A stretch of 64,000 nucleotides of DNA, from contig NZ_JHZB01000004.1 of NCBI RefSeq assembly GCF_000621145.1, positions 62,001 to 126,000 of the forward strand, read 5' to 3'. This stretch comes from Desulfobulbus elongatus DSM 2908. Lineage in GTDB: Bacteria; Desulfobacterota; Desulfobulbia; Desulfobulbales; Desulfobulbaceae. Positions 52,743 through 60,841 of the stretch are shown here, one piece after another. The notes beneath the pieces were generated by a model. It was not told the DNA's origin. It was given only the letters and a program-made list of their open reading frames with translations, and did not search any database. The translations under genes and the position numbers were made by a program. Numbering within the stretch: position 1 is the stretch's first letter; each line of letters opens with the position of its first letter.

Positions 52743-52766
52743 ACGAACAACCGGGGAGGTCTGTTC

Positions 52767-54317
52767 ATGGGTATCTTTGAAGCGCTGAAGAACACATTCG
52801 GCTTTGGCCCCGCGCCAAGCGCGCCGGTTACGACTGCAAGGAGCAGCTCTATGAAAAAAATCGAAATCAATCCGATCACCCGTCTCGAGGGGCATGGCAA
52901 AATCGCCATCTTCCTCGACGACAACGGCAATGTCGACGACGCCTTTTTCCAGACCGTCGAATTCCGGGGCTTTGAAAAATTTCTCCAGGGCATGCCCATG
53001 GAGGAGGTGCCCCGCACCGTGTCCACGGTCTGCGGCGTCTGCCGCGGCGTCCATTTCACCGCCTCGATGAAGGCCTCGGACGGCGTCTTCGGTGTGACGC
53101 CGCCGCCGGCCGGGCGCAAGCTGCGCGAACTCTTTTTCAACGCCCATTACGTCGAGGACCATTCGGTCATCCTCTATGCCCTGGGCTTTCCCGATTTCGT
53201 GGTCGGGCCCGAGGCCAATCCGGCCGAGCGCAACGTGGTCGGCCTGATCAACGCGGTGGGCGCCGCGACCGGCAAAGAGGTCCTGCGCCGCCGCAGCCTG
53301 GCGGTCAAGATCTTCGAGATGCTGGGCGGCAAGCCCAACCATCCGGTGGCGGCCATCCCCGGCGGCTGGTCCAAGCAGCTGACCGAGGAAGAGCGCAAAC
53401 AGATCGAGGCCTGGTCCGAGGAACTGGTGGGCCTGGGCGAACTGACCCTCAAGGTCTTCGACGACGTGGTGCTGCAAAACGACACGTACATGCAGCTGGT
53501 CACCGGCGATATGTACAAGGTCGAGGTCGGTTACATGGGCACGGTGGATGACCAGGACCGGATCACCTACTACGACGGCACCCAGAAGGTGATCGACAGC
53601 CAGGGCGCGGTGGTCGGCACCTTCAAGGGCAAGGAGTATCTCGATTTCATTTCCGAGCGGGTCCAGCCCTGGACGTACCTCAAGTTCCCCTACCAGAAGA
53701 AGCTCGGCGCCTGGAAGGGCATCGTCGAGGGACCGGGCACCAACATCTACTCCGTCGGTCCGCTGGCCAGGATGAACGTGGTCAAGTCCATGGACACGCC
53801 CAAGGCCCAGGAGCATTTCGAGAAGTTCCACGCCACCTTCGGCGCCCGGCCGGTGCACCATATCCTCGCCTATCACTGGGCCCGGGCCATCGAATTGCTC
53901 AACGCCGCCGAAAAGTGCCTGGAACTCTCCCGCGACCCGGAGATCACCAGCAAGGAAACCTGGAACAAACCGACCTCCTGTCCGGGCGAGGGCGTGGGCA
54001 TCATCGAGGCGCCGCGCGGCACCCTGATCCACCACTATCTCACCGATGGCAAGGGTATCGTCACCGACGCCAACCTGATCGTGGCCACCACCCACAACAA
54101 CGCCCCGATCAACCTGGCGGTGAAAAAGGCGGCCAAGCATTTCATCAAGAACGGCAACGTGTCCCAGGGCATGCTCAACTACGTGGAAATGGCCTTTCGA
54201 CCCTACGATCTCTGCCTGGCCTGCGCCACCCACACGGTGACCGGCGGCCAGTCGCCGCTGGAGGTCGAGATCTTCGACAGCAATGGCGGCCTGTACAAGA
54301 CCCTGAAAAATTTTTAA
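52767..54317 (+). CDS. mvhA: [NiFe] hydrogenase large subunit MvhA (group 3c)
   Basis: Catalytic subunit that binds the Ni-Fe centre. The 516-residue frame has EINPITRLEGHGKI near residue 33, the L1 cysteine pair in VCGVCRGVH (C89, C92) and the L2 pair in YDLCLACATH (C483, C486). Leu replaces the usual Pro in the DPC motif. A 27-residue tail after H489 should be removed by a maturation protease, which is encoded next. Two starts have ribosome binding sites: 52767 (GGGGAGG) and 52851 (AAGGAG); the second begins MKKIEINPITRLEG as most homologues do. It completes the Hdr-Mvh operon; hyp maturation genes are elsewhere. Confidence 0.95.
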   Translation: MGIFEALKNTFGFGPAPSAPVTTARSSSMKKIEINPITRLEGHGKIAIFLDDNGNVDDAFFQTVEFRGFEKFLQGMPMEEVPRTVSTVCGVCRGVHFTASMKASDGVFGVTPPPAGRKLRELFFNAHYVEDHSVILYALGFPDFVVGPEANPAERNVVGLINAVGAATGKEVLRRRSLAVKIFEMLGGKPNHPVAAIPGGWSKQLTEEERKQIEAWSEELVGLGELTLKVFDDVVLQNDTYMQLVTGDMYKVEVGYMGTVDDQDRITYYDGTQKVIDSQGAVVGTFKGKEYLDFISERVQPWTYLKFPYQKKLGAWKGIVEGPGTNIYSVGPLARMNVVKSMDTPKAQEHFEKFHATFGARPVHHILAYHWARAIELLNAAEKCLELSRDPEITSKETWNKPTSCPGEGVGIIEAPRGTLIHHYLTDGKGIVTDANLIVATTHNNAPINLAVKKAAKHFIKNGNVSQGMLNYVEMAFRPYDLCLACATHTVTGGQSPLEVEIFDSNGGLYKTLKNF

Positions 54318-54466
54318 GGTAGTGAACGGAGAGTTTGGCGGTCGGTGGTCCGTGGTCGATCCCGGCGGGCTTTCGGTCGCCCGACCTCATCCCCCTCTGT
54401 TTCACTTCCCCGGGCCGGGAGGGGCGTTGGCCTCTTCCGGCCTTTTCCTTCGATGATGGGACTGAC

Positions 54467-54925
54467 ATGAAAAAATGCGTGGTGATCGGCATTGGCAACC
54501 CTTATCTCCAGGACGACCGCGCCGGCGTGGTGGTGGTCGAGCAACTCGAGCAGGGCGGCCTGGCCTGCCAGACCGAGGTGGTCTACACGGTGGGGTTCGA
54601 GGTGATGGACAAGGTCCGGGGCTACGAGCGGGCGATCATCGTCGATGCCTGCAAGCTGGGCAACGAGCCGGGTTCCATTCTCGACGTGAGCGTGGACGAT
54701 ATCTTCACCACCCACGCCCTGGTCAACTCGCATGCCATCACCTTGGGCACGACCCTGAAAACGGGCTATGTCTGCTTTCCCGAGGAGATGCCCGCCGAGA
54801 TCCGCATCTTGCTGATCGAGGTCAAGGAAATCAAGGAGTTCACCCAGCAGATGTCGTCCGAGGTCGAGCGGGCCGTGGCCGAGGTGGTGGCGCGGATCAG
54901 GGGCATGGTGGCGGCCATGACCTGA
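54467..54925 (+). CDS. Hydrogenase maturation protease
   Basis: Endopeptidase of the HycI/HyaD family that clips the C-terminal tail of the [NiFe] large subunit after nickel insertion. The 152-residue protein begins MKKCVVIGIGNPYLQDDRAG, with a conserved nickel-sensing Asp in this loop, then VIVDACKLGNEPGS and a HALVNSHAITLG segment supplying the third ligand. It follows mvhA by 149 bp. The ribosome binding site is weak. The gap (54318-54466) has small GC-rich stems but no clear terminator. Confidence 0.92.
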   Translation: MKKCVVIGIGNPYLQDDRAGVVVVEQLEQGGLACQTEVVYTVGFEVMDKVRGYERAIIVDACKLGNEPGSILDVSVDDIFTTHALVNSHAITLGTTLKTGYVCFPEEMPAEIRILLIEVKEIKEFTQQMSSEVERAVAEVVARIRGMVAAMT

Positions 54926-54992
54926 ATGGATTCATGCCATCAGGGTGTTAGTTGTGTGAATAGGGGTTGACGCAACAAAAAAAAATTCCTCG

Positions 54993-56087
54993 TCATTTCT
55001 TGGCCCATTGGTAGCGTTTTGGGTCCAAAGAGAGCAGATGTCCGCGCATCGCGTCTTGCTTGTCTGAATCAAGCCGTCGGAAAATGCTTTTTAACTCATT
55101 GTCAACCTGTGATTCCTCGAAACCCCGCTCTACGGCCCTGCCATACCACGTTTTGCCCTGCTCGCAGTTGCCTTGCTCGTAATACACGGCCCCCAGAAGC
55201 GTACACGGACGAAAGTCGCGAGGCGTCAATTCGTGCGCCCGATGGCCAAGTTCAAGTGCTGTATCGAATGCACGTAAATCGCGTTTTGCGCCACCGCGCG
55301 TTGTATAAAGTGCCGATTGCAATTTTGTACCCTTGAGCCTCGAAATCTCAATTTTGCCAAGAAGTTGTTCTGCCTGTTGGGGTTTGTCACATTTGCGGAA
55401 ATGTGAACTCGCATTGACTGCTTGCCATGGATCACCTGTTCGCTTGAACTCTGCGGCCAAATATTTTGCTTCGATAAGATGATAGCGTTTTGCTAACTCT
55501 TCTGTCAGATAACAATCATAGGTATCGTCGTCTTGAGTTGACAGCCAGAGGAACTCCTCTGCTGAAATCCGAGATCCCTTGTCGAGGTTGCGCAACAAGC
55601 CCATAAGCTTGGGGTAGTTTTTAGGATCGATAAATGCATCCAGCCCGTATTGCCGCCGTAATTCGCGCTCACGGATTTTAGCCTGATAACGTGGGCCTTC
55701 CATCCGCGCCCGCTGCTCTTCCATCCGCGCGCGTTGCTCCGCCTCGTATCGCTCATGTCGCGCACGATCTTGACGTTCCCGTTCCGCTTCCTCAGCCTCG
55801 GCGAGGAATTTGATCCGGCATGCCTCTTTCTCCGCCGCTGCCCGCCTTTCGTCCTGTTCTTCGCGAGCCAGCGGAAGATAGTCCACAAAAGCGAGCTCTC
55901 CAGCCGCCAAGCGATGGAGCGCATGAAAACCTCTGTGATGCAAAAACTTCAGAAGCACGGTGGAAAGTTTTCCATTGGTTTCGAGTTTCTCGAGAATAAT
56001 TGCGAACCGTCCGCCAGGATGAACAGCGTTTTCAATATCATCCATGAGATATTTGTTCGCCGTATTCAGTAAAATATCTCTGCTCAT
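54993..56087 (-). CDS. Unrecognised protein with charged coiled coil and helical-repeat C-terminus
   Basis: A 364-residue leftward gene I cannot assign. Residues 1-70 are mixed alpha/beta. Residues 75-145 are a highly charged, Glu/Arg/Ala-rich coiled coil with a short repeat (QRARMEEQRARMEG). The C-terminal 150 residues read as helical pairs like TPR or Sel1 repeats (RAFDTALELGHRAHELTP, LLGAVYYEQGNCEQGKTWYG). There is no signal peptide. Base composition is clearly lower in GC than the flanking genes, codon use differs, and the strand is opposite to both neighbours, all suggesting acquisition by transfer. The ribosome binding site is weak. Confidence 0.72.
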   Translation of the reverse strand: MSRDILLNTANKYLMDDIENAVHPGGRFAIILEKLETNGKLSTVLLKFLHHRGFHALHRLAAGELAFVDYLPLAREEQDERRAAAEKEACRIKFLAEAEEAERERQDRARHERYEAEQRARMEEQRARMEGPRYQAKIRERELRRQYGLDAFIDPKNYPKLMGLLRNLDKGSRISAEEFLWLSTQDDDTYDCYLTEELAKRYHLIEAKYLAAEFKRTGDPWQAVNASSHFRKCDKPQQAEQLLGKIEISRLKGTKLQSALYTTRGGAKRDLRAFDTALELGHRAHELTPRDFRPCTLLGAVYYEQGNCEQGKTWYGRAVERGFEESQVDNELKSIFRRLDSDKQDAMRGHLLSLDPKRYQWAKK

Positions 56088-56348
56088 TTTCGATCTTAGA
56101 AGAAGTCTCCAGATTAGGTGTTCCGCTTATTCCTCAAAATAAACATCTCTTCTCCCCCGCTGAGAGCAGAGTGGCAGACAATATTTTTAATTATGGCAGG
56201 TTTCAGGCTTTCAGCCCAGCAGAATTGGGGTCGAGAAAAATCATGCTCCAGAACGATTACGACTTTGCCCGCTGACGCATCGCCGGTGATGACAAACGGA
56301 CGCGGTTGCGCTACGCTGGCCCGGTTTGCTTCACACAGGAGGAATGCC
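56088..56348. other. Intergenic region upstream of the MazG-like gene
   Basis: A 261-bp segment of lower GC, continuous in composition with the unrecognised gene to its left. It must hold divergent promoters for that gene and the MazG-like gene; I could not define either. No RNA gene or repeat was recognised. Confidence 0.4.
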
Positions 56349-56696
56349 GTGGCCAACGCACCAGCACCGTACCGGATTGCCGATTTGCAGGATCTCGCTC
56401 TGGAATTGCGCCGTTTTGCCGGCGAGCGCGACTGGGATGCCGCCCATACCCCGAAAAATCTGGCCTCGGCCCTGATCGTCGAGGCGGCTGAGCTGCTGGA
56501 GCACTTCCAGTGGCTGAGCCAGGAGGAGAGCCGCAACCTGCCGTCGGCCACCAGGGCCGAAGTGGCCCACGAAATCGCCGACGTCCTCATTTATCTGACC
56601 CGCCTGGCCGATCAGCTGGGCATCGACATGCTGGCCGCGGCGGCGGAGAAGATGGCGCTCAATGCGCAGAAATATCCCGCCATTTCGCCGCGCTGA
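56349..56696 (+). CDS. MazG-like nucleotide pyrophosphohydrolase
   Basis: A 115-residue all-alpha NTP-PPase of the MazG/dCTPase superfamily that hydrolyses (d)NTPs to monophosphates and pyrophosphate, possibly as house-cleaning. Metal-binding acidic motifs are visible in LIVEAAELLEHFQWLS (EXXE-like) and VAHEIADVLIYLTRLAD (EXXD). Trp in RDWDAAHTPKNLA is typical. The start is a GTG at 56349 preceded by AGGAGG at ideal spacing; a longer upstream extension is not family-like. It precedes the kinase gene by 12 bp. Confidence 0.88.
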   Translation: MANAPAPYRIADLQDLALELRRFAGERDWDAAHTPKNLASALIVEAAELLEHFQWLSQEESRNLPSATRAEVAHEIADVLIYLTRLADQLGIDMLAAAAEKMALNAQKYPAISPR

Positions 56697-56708
56697 GTCC
56701 ACCCGCCC

Positions 56709-57773
56709 ATGGATGCCCGCGCCGCGCTGGCGTTTTTCCTGCCGGACCAGCCCGTCGTTTCTATTGAGCCGCTGGGCCAGGGCAACGTCAACGACACCTG
56801 GCGGGTGACGCTGGCCGGCGGCGGGCGCCTGGTCCTGCAACGGCTCCATCCCCATGTGTTCCCAGATGTGGCGGCGGTGATGGCCAATGTCCGGCTGGTG
56901 ACCGCCCATCTTGCCCGCGCCGCCGCGTCCGGCCTCGCCTTTTTCCGGCTGGTGGCCGCCCCCGACGGCCGGGATCACTGCATCGATGCCGCCGGCTGCT
57001 GCTGGCGGCTGCTGACCCACATCGATGGCACCCGCACCCTGGCCAGCCTAGTGACTCCGGCCCAGGCCGAGGCGGTCGGCGATCTGCTGGGTGCCTTTCA
57101 TCTCCTGACCGCCGATCTCGATCCCGATCTCCTGGCCGACCCGCTGCCCGACTTCCACGTCACGCCCCGCTATCTGGCGCACTACGATGCGATTTGCCGG
57201 AAACACTCCCGGACCAACGACAAACGGGAAACCTTTTGCCGCGAGATCGTCGCAACCCTGCGACCGACGGCGACGTTCCTCGAAAATGCACGGGGCCAAC
57301 TCAGCCGGCGGGTGATCCACGGCGATCCCAAGGCAGCTAATTTCCTTTTTGCCGCCGAGACAGACCGGGCGGTGAGCCTGATCGACTTCGACACCGTCAA
57401 GCCGGGCCTGGTGCTCCACGACCTGGGCGACTGCCTCCGCTCCTGCTGCAACCGTGTGGGCGAGCATGGGGCCGACCCGGAGGCTATCGTCTTCGACCCG
57501 GACATGTTCCAGGCCCTGATGAGCGGCTATCTGCGCCGGGCCGCCCATCTGCTGGTACCGGCGGACCGGGAGCTGCTGGTGGTGGCAGCCGCTCTGATCA
57601 GCTTCGAACTCGGCCTGCGCTTTTTCACCGACCACCTGGAGGGCGACCGCTATTTCAAGGTCAGCCGGCACGGGGACAACCTGCACCGGGCCCTGGTCCA
57701 GTTCCATCTCAATCGTTCGATCTGCTGGCAGCGGGGCGATCTCGAGCGGCGGCTGGCCGGTCTGCTGCCCTGA
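56709..57773 (+). CDS. Aminoglycoside-phosphotransferase-fold kinase
   Basis: A 354-residue kinase of the APH/choline kinase fold. It has a nucleotide-binding loop PLGQGNVNDTWRV near residue 22, RLVLQRLHPHVF, the catalytic loop RRVIHGDPKAANFLF and the metal-binding VSLIDFDTVKPG. Similar proteins phosphorylate N-acetylhexosamines or other small alcohols; the LGQGNVNDT start is especially like the N-acetylhexosamine 1-kinase-type group. The substrate cannot be determined. Antibiotic resistance is unlikely given its context among household genes. Confidence 0.85.
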   Translation: MDARAALAFFLPDQPVVSIEPLGQGNVNDTWRVTLAGGGRLVLQRLHPHVFPDVAAVMANVRLVTAHLARAAASGLAFFRLVAAPDGRDHCIDAAGCCWRLLTHIDGTRTLASLVTPAQAEAVGDLLGAFHLLTADLDPDLLADPLPDFHVTPRYLAHYDAICRKHSRTNDKRETFCREIVATLRPTATFLENARGQLSRRVIHGDPKAANFLFAAETDRAVSLIDFDTVKPGLVLHDLGDCLRSCCNRVGEHGADPEAIVFDPDMFQALMSGYLRRAAHLLVPADRELLVVAAALISFELGLRFFTDHLEGDRYFKVSRHGDNLHRALVQFHLNRSICWQRGDLERRLAGLLP

Positions 57774-57938
57774 TCGGTACCGATTCCGTCGGTGAATGGA
57801 CCGGAACCGCGGTCCAGACCGGTCTTGCAATTGTCCACCGGGCAGGCTATAGCTGTGCGCACGCTGTCACCGCCTTGCAGGCGGACCACGGCCGCCGGTC
57901 CGGAACGTCCCGGCCGGTTACTTTTTCGCGAGGACACC

Positions 57939-58361
57939 ATGATCATCAGTCAAGGCAGCACCGTGGCCATTACCTACACCCTGACCCTGGACGGCGGCGA
58001 AACCGTGGAATCCAACGTGGGCACTGAACCGCTCACCTTCGTTCAGGGCGAGGAGCAGCTCATTTTCGGCCTGGAGCAGGCCCTGGAAGGGAAAAAGGCC
58101 GGGGACTCGTTCAAGGTGAGCGTCGCGCCCGAGGACGGCTACGGCGCGGTCATCGAGGAGGCGCTGATCGAGGTGCCGCTGACGCAACTGCCCGAGGAAG
58201 CGCGGCAACCGGGCGCGGCGCTCACCGCCGTCGGCCCGCAGGGACAGGAGTTGCAGGGTGTGGTGACCGAGGTCGGCGCGACCACCGCCACCATCGACTT
58301 CAACCATCCCCTGGCCGGCGAGGTCCTCCATTTCGAGATCACCATCCTCAGTGTCGAGTAA
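57939..58361 (+). CDS. FKBP-type peptidyl-prolyl isomerase (SlyD-like)
   Basis: Prolyl isomerase and chaperone of 140 residues. The FKBP domain is split by an insert-in-flap domain, as in SlyD: GSTVAITYTLTLDGGETVES, LIFGLEQALEGKKAGDSFKV, the flap GYGAVIEEALIEVP, and the C-terminal DFNHPLAGEVLHFEITI. The metal-binding His/Cys-rich tail of enterobacterial SlyD is missing. ATG 57939 was chosen because homologues begin just before GSTVAI; GCGAGGACACC precedes it. The 165-bp gap before it holds nothing recognised. Confidence 0.93.
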   Translation: MIISQGSTVAITYTLTLDGGETVESNVGTEPLTFVQGEEQLIFGLEQALEGKKAGDSFKVSVAPEDGYGAVIEEALIEVPLTQLPEEARQPGAALTAVGPQGQELQGVVTEVGATTATIDFNHPLAGEVLHFEITILSVE

Positions 58362-58382
58362 GTTCAACGCGTCGCTTCTGCC

Positions 58383-59537
58383 ATGACCGCTGCCTCTCCC
58401 TTTACCCTGCTGGGCCGCTCCAGCGAGTGCAAGGCCCGGTACGGCGAGCTGGCCACCCTTCATGGCACCGTGGCCACGCCGGTGTTCATGCCGGTGGGCA
58501 CCCAGGCCACGGTCAAGGCAATGACCCCGCAGAGCCTGGTCGATATCGGCGCCCAGATCATCCTCGGCAACACCTACCACCTCTACATCCGGCCCGGCCA
58601 CGAGCTGATCCGCACCTTCGGCGGCCTGCACCGGTTCATGCACTGGGACCGGCCCATTCTCACCGATTCCGGCGGGTTCCAGATCTTCAGCCTCCAGGAA
58701 CTGGCCAAGATCACCGAGGAGGGGGCGGCCTTCCGCTCCCATCTCGACGGTTCCCGGCTGTTCCTCAGCCCCGAGGATGCGGTCCGCGTCCAGGAGGCGC
58801 TCGGCGCGGACATCATGATGGCGCTGGACACCTGTATCCCCTATCCGGCGAGCCGCGACGAGGCGGCCAGGGCCACCGACCTGACCGCCCGCTGGGCCAG
58901 GCGATGCCGGGCCGTGCAGAGCGAAACCGGCCAGCACCTGTTCGGCATCGTCCAGGGCGGCATGTACCCGGATCTGCGCCTGGAGGCGATCGAGCAACTG
59001 GTGGAGATCGGTTTCGATGGCTATGCCCTGGGCGGGCTGTCGGTGGGCGAGCCCAAGGAACTGATGCACGAACTGCTGGCCGTCACCGCCGATCGACTGC
59101 CGGCTGGCCATGCCCGCTATCTCATGGGCGTGGGCACGCCGGAGGACCTGGTCGAAGGGGTGTACCACGGCATCGACATGTTTGACTGCGTCATGCCCAC
59201 GCGCAACGCCCGCAATGGAATGCTCTTTACTTCGCAGGGCAGACTTGTTATAAAAAACGCCTGTTTTCAGCAGGACCAGCGACCGGTGGACGAAACCTGC
59301 GGCTGCTACACCTGCCGCCACTTCTCGCGCGCCTATCTGCGCCACCTGTTCCAGAGCCGCGAGATCCTGGCCTATCAACTGAACAGCATCCACAACCTGC
59401 ACTACTACTGCACGTTGATGGCCGAGATGCGGGAGGCGATCCGGGCGGACCGGTTTCTTGCCTTCCGCCATGCCTTTTATCAGCAACGGGCCGAACCGTC
59501 GGCCGAACATCAAGTTGAACCGGAGGAACGTACATGA
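58383..59537 (+). CDS. tgt: tRNA-guanine (queuine) transglycosylase
   Basis: Exchanges G34 of Tyr, His, Asn and Asp tRNAs for preQ1 in queuosine synthesis. The 384-residue TIM barrel has PVFMPVGTQATVKAMTP, the active-site Asp in ILTDSGGFQIFS, FGIVQGGMYPDLRL, the nucleophilic Asp in MFDCVMPTRNARNG, and the zinc site ETCGCYTCRHFSRAYLRHL. The length is normal. Its stop overlaps the yajC start by four bases, the common tgt-yajC order. queA is not nearby. Confidence 0.97.
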   Translation: MTAASPFTLLGRSSECKARYGELATLHGTVATPVFMPVGTQATVKAMTPQSLVDIGAQIILGNTYHLYIRPGHELIRTFGGLHRFMHWDRPILTDSGGFQIFSLQELAKITEEGAAFRSHLDGSRLFLSPEDAVRVQEALGADIMMALDTCIPYPASRDEAARATDLTARWARRCRAVQSETGQHLFGIVQGGMYPDLRLEAIEQLVEIGFDGYALGGLSVGEPKELMHELLAVTADRLPAGHARYLMGVGTPEDLVEGVYHGIDMFDCVMPTRNARNGMLFTSQGRLVIKNACFQQDQRPVDETCGCYTCRHFSRAYLRHLFQSREILAYQLNSIHNLHYYCTLMAEMREAIRADRFLAFRHAFYQQRAEPSAEHQVEPEERT

Positions 59538-59872
59538 GTGGAGTTGCCTGGGCCGCCGACGCGGCGGCACCTGCGGGAATGGCGAGCATTGCCCAATTCG
59601 TGCCGCTGATTCTCATTTTTATCGTTTTTTATTTTCTGCTCATCCGGCCGCAGCAGAAAAAGGCCAAGGAGCACCAGAACTACCTGGCCAACCTGAAAAA
59701 GGGCGACCGGGTAATCACGGGCGGCGGCATCCACGGGGTGATCGCCGGCCTGACCGACACGGTCGTCACCCTGGAAGTCGCCGAGAACGTGCGGATCAAG
59801 GTGAGCCGCAGCGCCATCGCCGGTTCGGCCGCCGAGGCCGAAAAGCAGGCCCCGGCCAAGAGCGGTGGCTGA
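59534..59872 (+). CDS. yajC: Preprotein translocase subunit YajC
   Basis: Small inner-membrane protein associated with SecDF. The 112-residue product has one transmembrane helix (FVPLILIFIVFYFLLIRP) followed by the family signature RPQQKKAKEHQNYLANLKKG and GDRVITGGGIHGVIAGLTD. ATG 59534 overlaps tgt and follows CGGAGGAACGTAC. secD and secF, normally next, are absent; a terminator and a methyltransferase gene follow. Confidence 0.95.
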   Translation: MSGVAWAADAAAPAGMASIAQFVPLILIFIVFYFLLIRPQQKKAKEHQNYLANLKKGDRVITGGGIHGVIAGLTDTVVTLEVAENVRIKVSRSAIAGSAAEAEKQAPAKSGG

Positions 59873-59999
59873 AGGCTCGGTGGTTGCAACTGATTTTCAT
59901 CGTGCATGAAAACGACCTGACATTGTGCGCTGCCTCCGGCTGGTGATCGCGTCCCGGCGGATCGCTCCGGGCAGGTGGAATCCAATAGGGCTGTTTGAT

Positions 60000-60037
60000 G
60001 GCCGCAGAACCGAACTTTCGGTTGTGCGGCCTTTTTT
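60000..60037 (+). terminator. Intrinsic terminator after yajC
   Basis: A stem of GGCCGCA with TGCGGCC (60000-60006 and 60025-60031), extended internally by ACCGAA/TTCGGT, is followed by six T residues at 60032-60037. It sits 15 bp before the next start, so it also insulates the methyltransferase gene from tgt-yajC readthrough. Confidence 0.9.
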
Positions 60038-60052
60038 GTCGGGGGATATCCG

Positions 60053-60841
60053 ATGCGTCAGCTGGTGTACAGCGGTTCGACCGGCGATCACCCGGTGCTG
60101 ATCACCGACGAGGACGGTGTCCGCAGCCTGCGTTTCGGCACCGAGGAGCGCCAGACCAGCATCGACCTGCGTCGGCCCTGGGAACTGCAGCTTGCCTATA
60201 CCCAGTGGATGGCGGCCGCGCTGCTGCTCCATCCCCGGCCGGAATCCTTTCTCGTCGTCGGTCTGGGAGGCGGCGCCCTGCCGCATTTCCTGCTTCACCA
60301 TCACCCCGGGGCCCGGATTGATGTCGTGGAAAAAGAGCGGCTGGTGATCGAACTGGCCCACCGCGCCTTCCGGCTGCCGCAGGAGGCAGCAGGGCTTCGG
60401 GTCGTCCATCGGGATGCGCTGTCGTTCCTCCGGGCCGATGCCCCCGCCAGCTATCATATCGCCTTTCTCGACATCTTCGGACCGGGGTGCATGGCGCCGG
60501 TTTTGTTCGATCCTGCCCTGTATCGACAGCTCCTGGCCCGTTTGCATCCCGGAGGCGTGCTGGCGGTGAATCTGTGGAGCGGCGAGCGGCCGCTGTACGA
60601 GCAGGCCGTGCGCGCGGCCTGGGAAGGATGCGCCGGCCGGCTGCTGCGGATGCAGGTCAGCAAGCGGAGCAACGCCGTCCTGCTGGGCTTTGCCGGCGAT
60701 ATTCCCTGGGCGGCGATCAAGAAGGCGCGGAAACGCGGCGCCGAGTTCCGCCAGCGCTACGGCATCGATTTCGTGCCCTTCCTCAAGCGGTTGCGCCGGA
60801 CCAACCGCTCGTCATCCCTGCTGGCGCGTCTCTTCGGTTGA
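60053..60841 (+). CDS. Spermidine synthase-like SAM-dependent methyltransferase
   Basis: A 262-residue protein of the spermidine synthase/Rossmann methyltransferase fold. It has the SAM/dcSAM-binding loop FLVVGLGGGALPHFLL, the acidic strand end IDVVEKERLVIELA, and LRVVHRDALSFLR. IAFLDIFGPGCMAP occupies the place of the catalytic region, lacking a clear spermidine synthase DSSDP-like motif. Polyamine synthesis is therefore doubtful, and the substrate is unknown. It overlaps the convergent radical SAM gene tail-to-tail by 30 bp. Confidence 0.75.
   Translation: MRQLVYSGSTGDHPVLITDEDGVRSLRFGTEERQTSIDLRRPWELQLAYTQWMAAALLLHPRPESFLVVGLGGGALPHFLLHHHPGARIDVVEKERLVIELAHRAFRLPQEAAGLRVVHRDALSFLRADAPASYHIAFLDIFGPGCMAPVLFDPALYRQLLARLHPGGVLAVNLWSGERPLYEQAVRAAWEGCAGRLLRMQVSKRSNAVLLGFAGDIPWAAIKKARKRGAEFRQRYGIDFVPFLKRLRRTNRSSSLLARLFG

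Noticed and set aside
56709-57773. Aminoglycoside resistance gene
   Set aside because: The fold matches APH, but the sequence start resembles sugar-kinase-like members and the context is household; no resistance role is supported.
60053-60841. Spermidine synthase
   Set aside because: The fold fits, but the catalytic region expected for polyamine transfer is not visible, so only a generic methyltransferase-like call is made.
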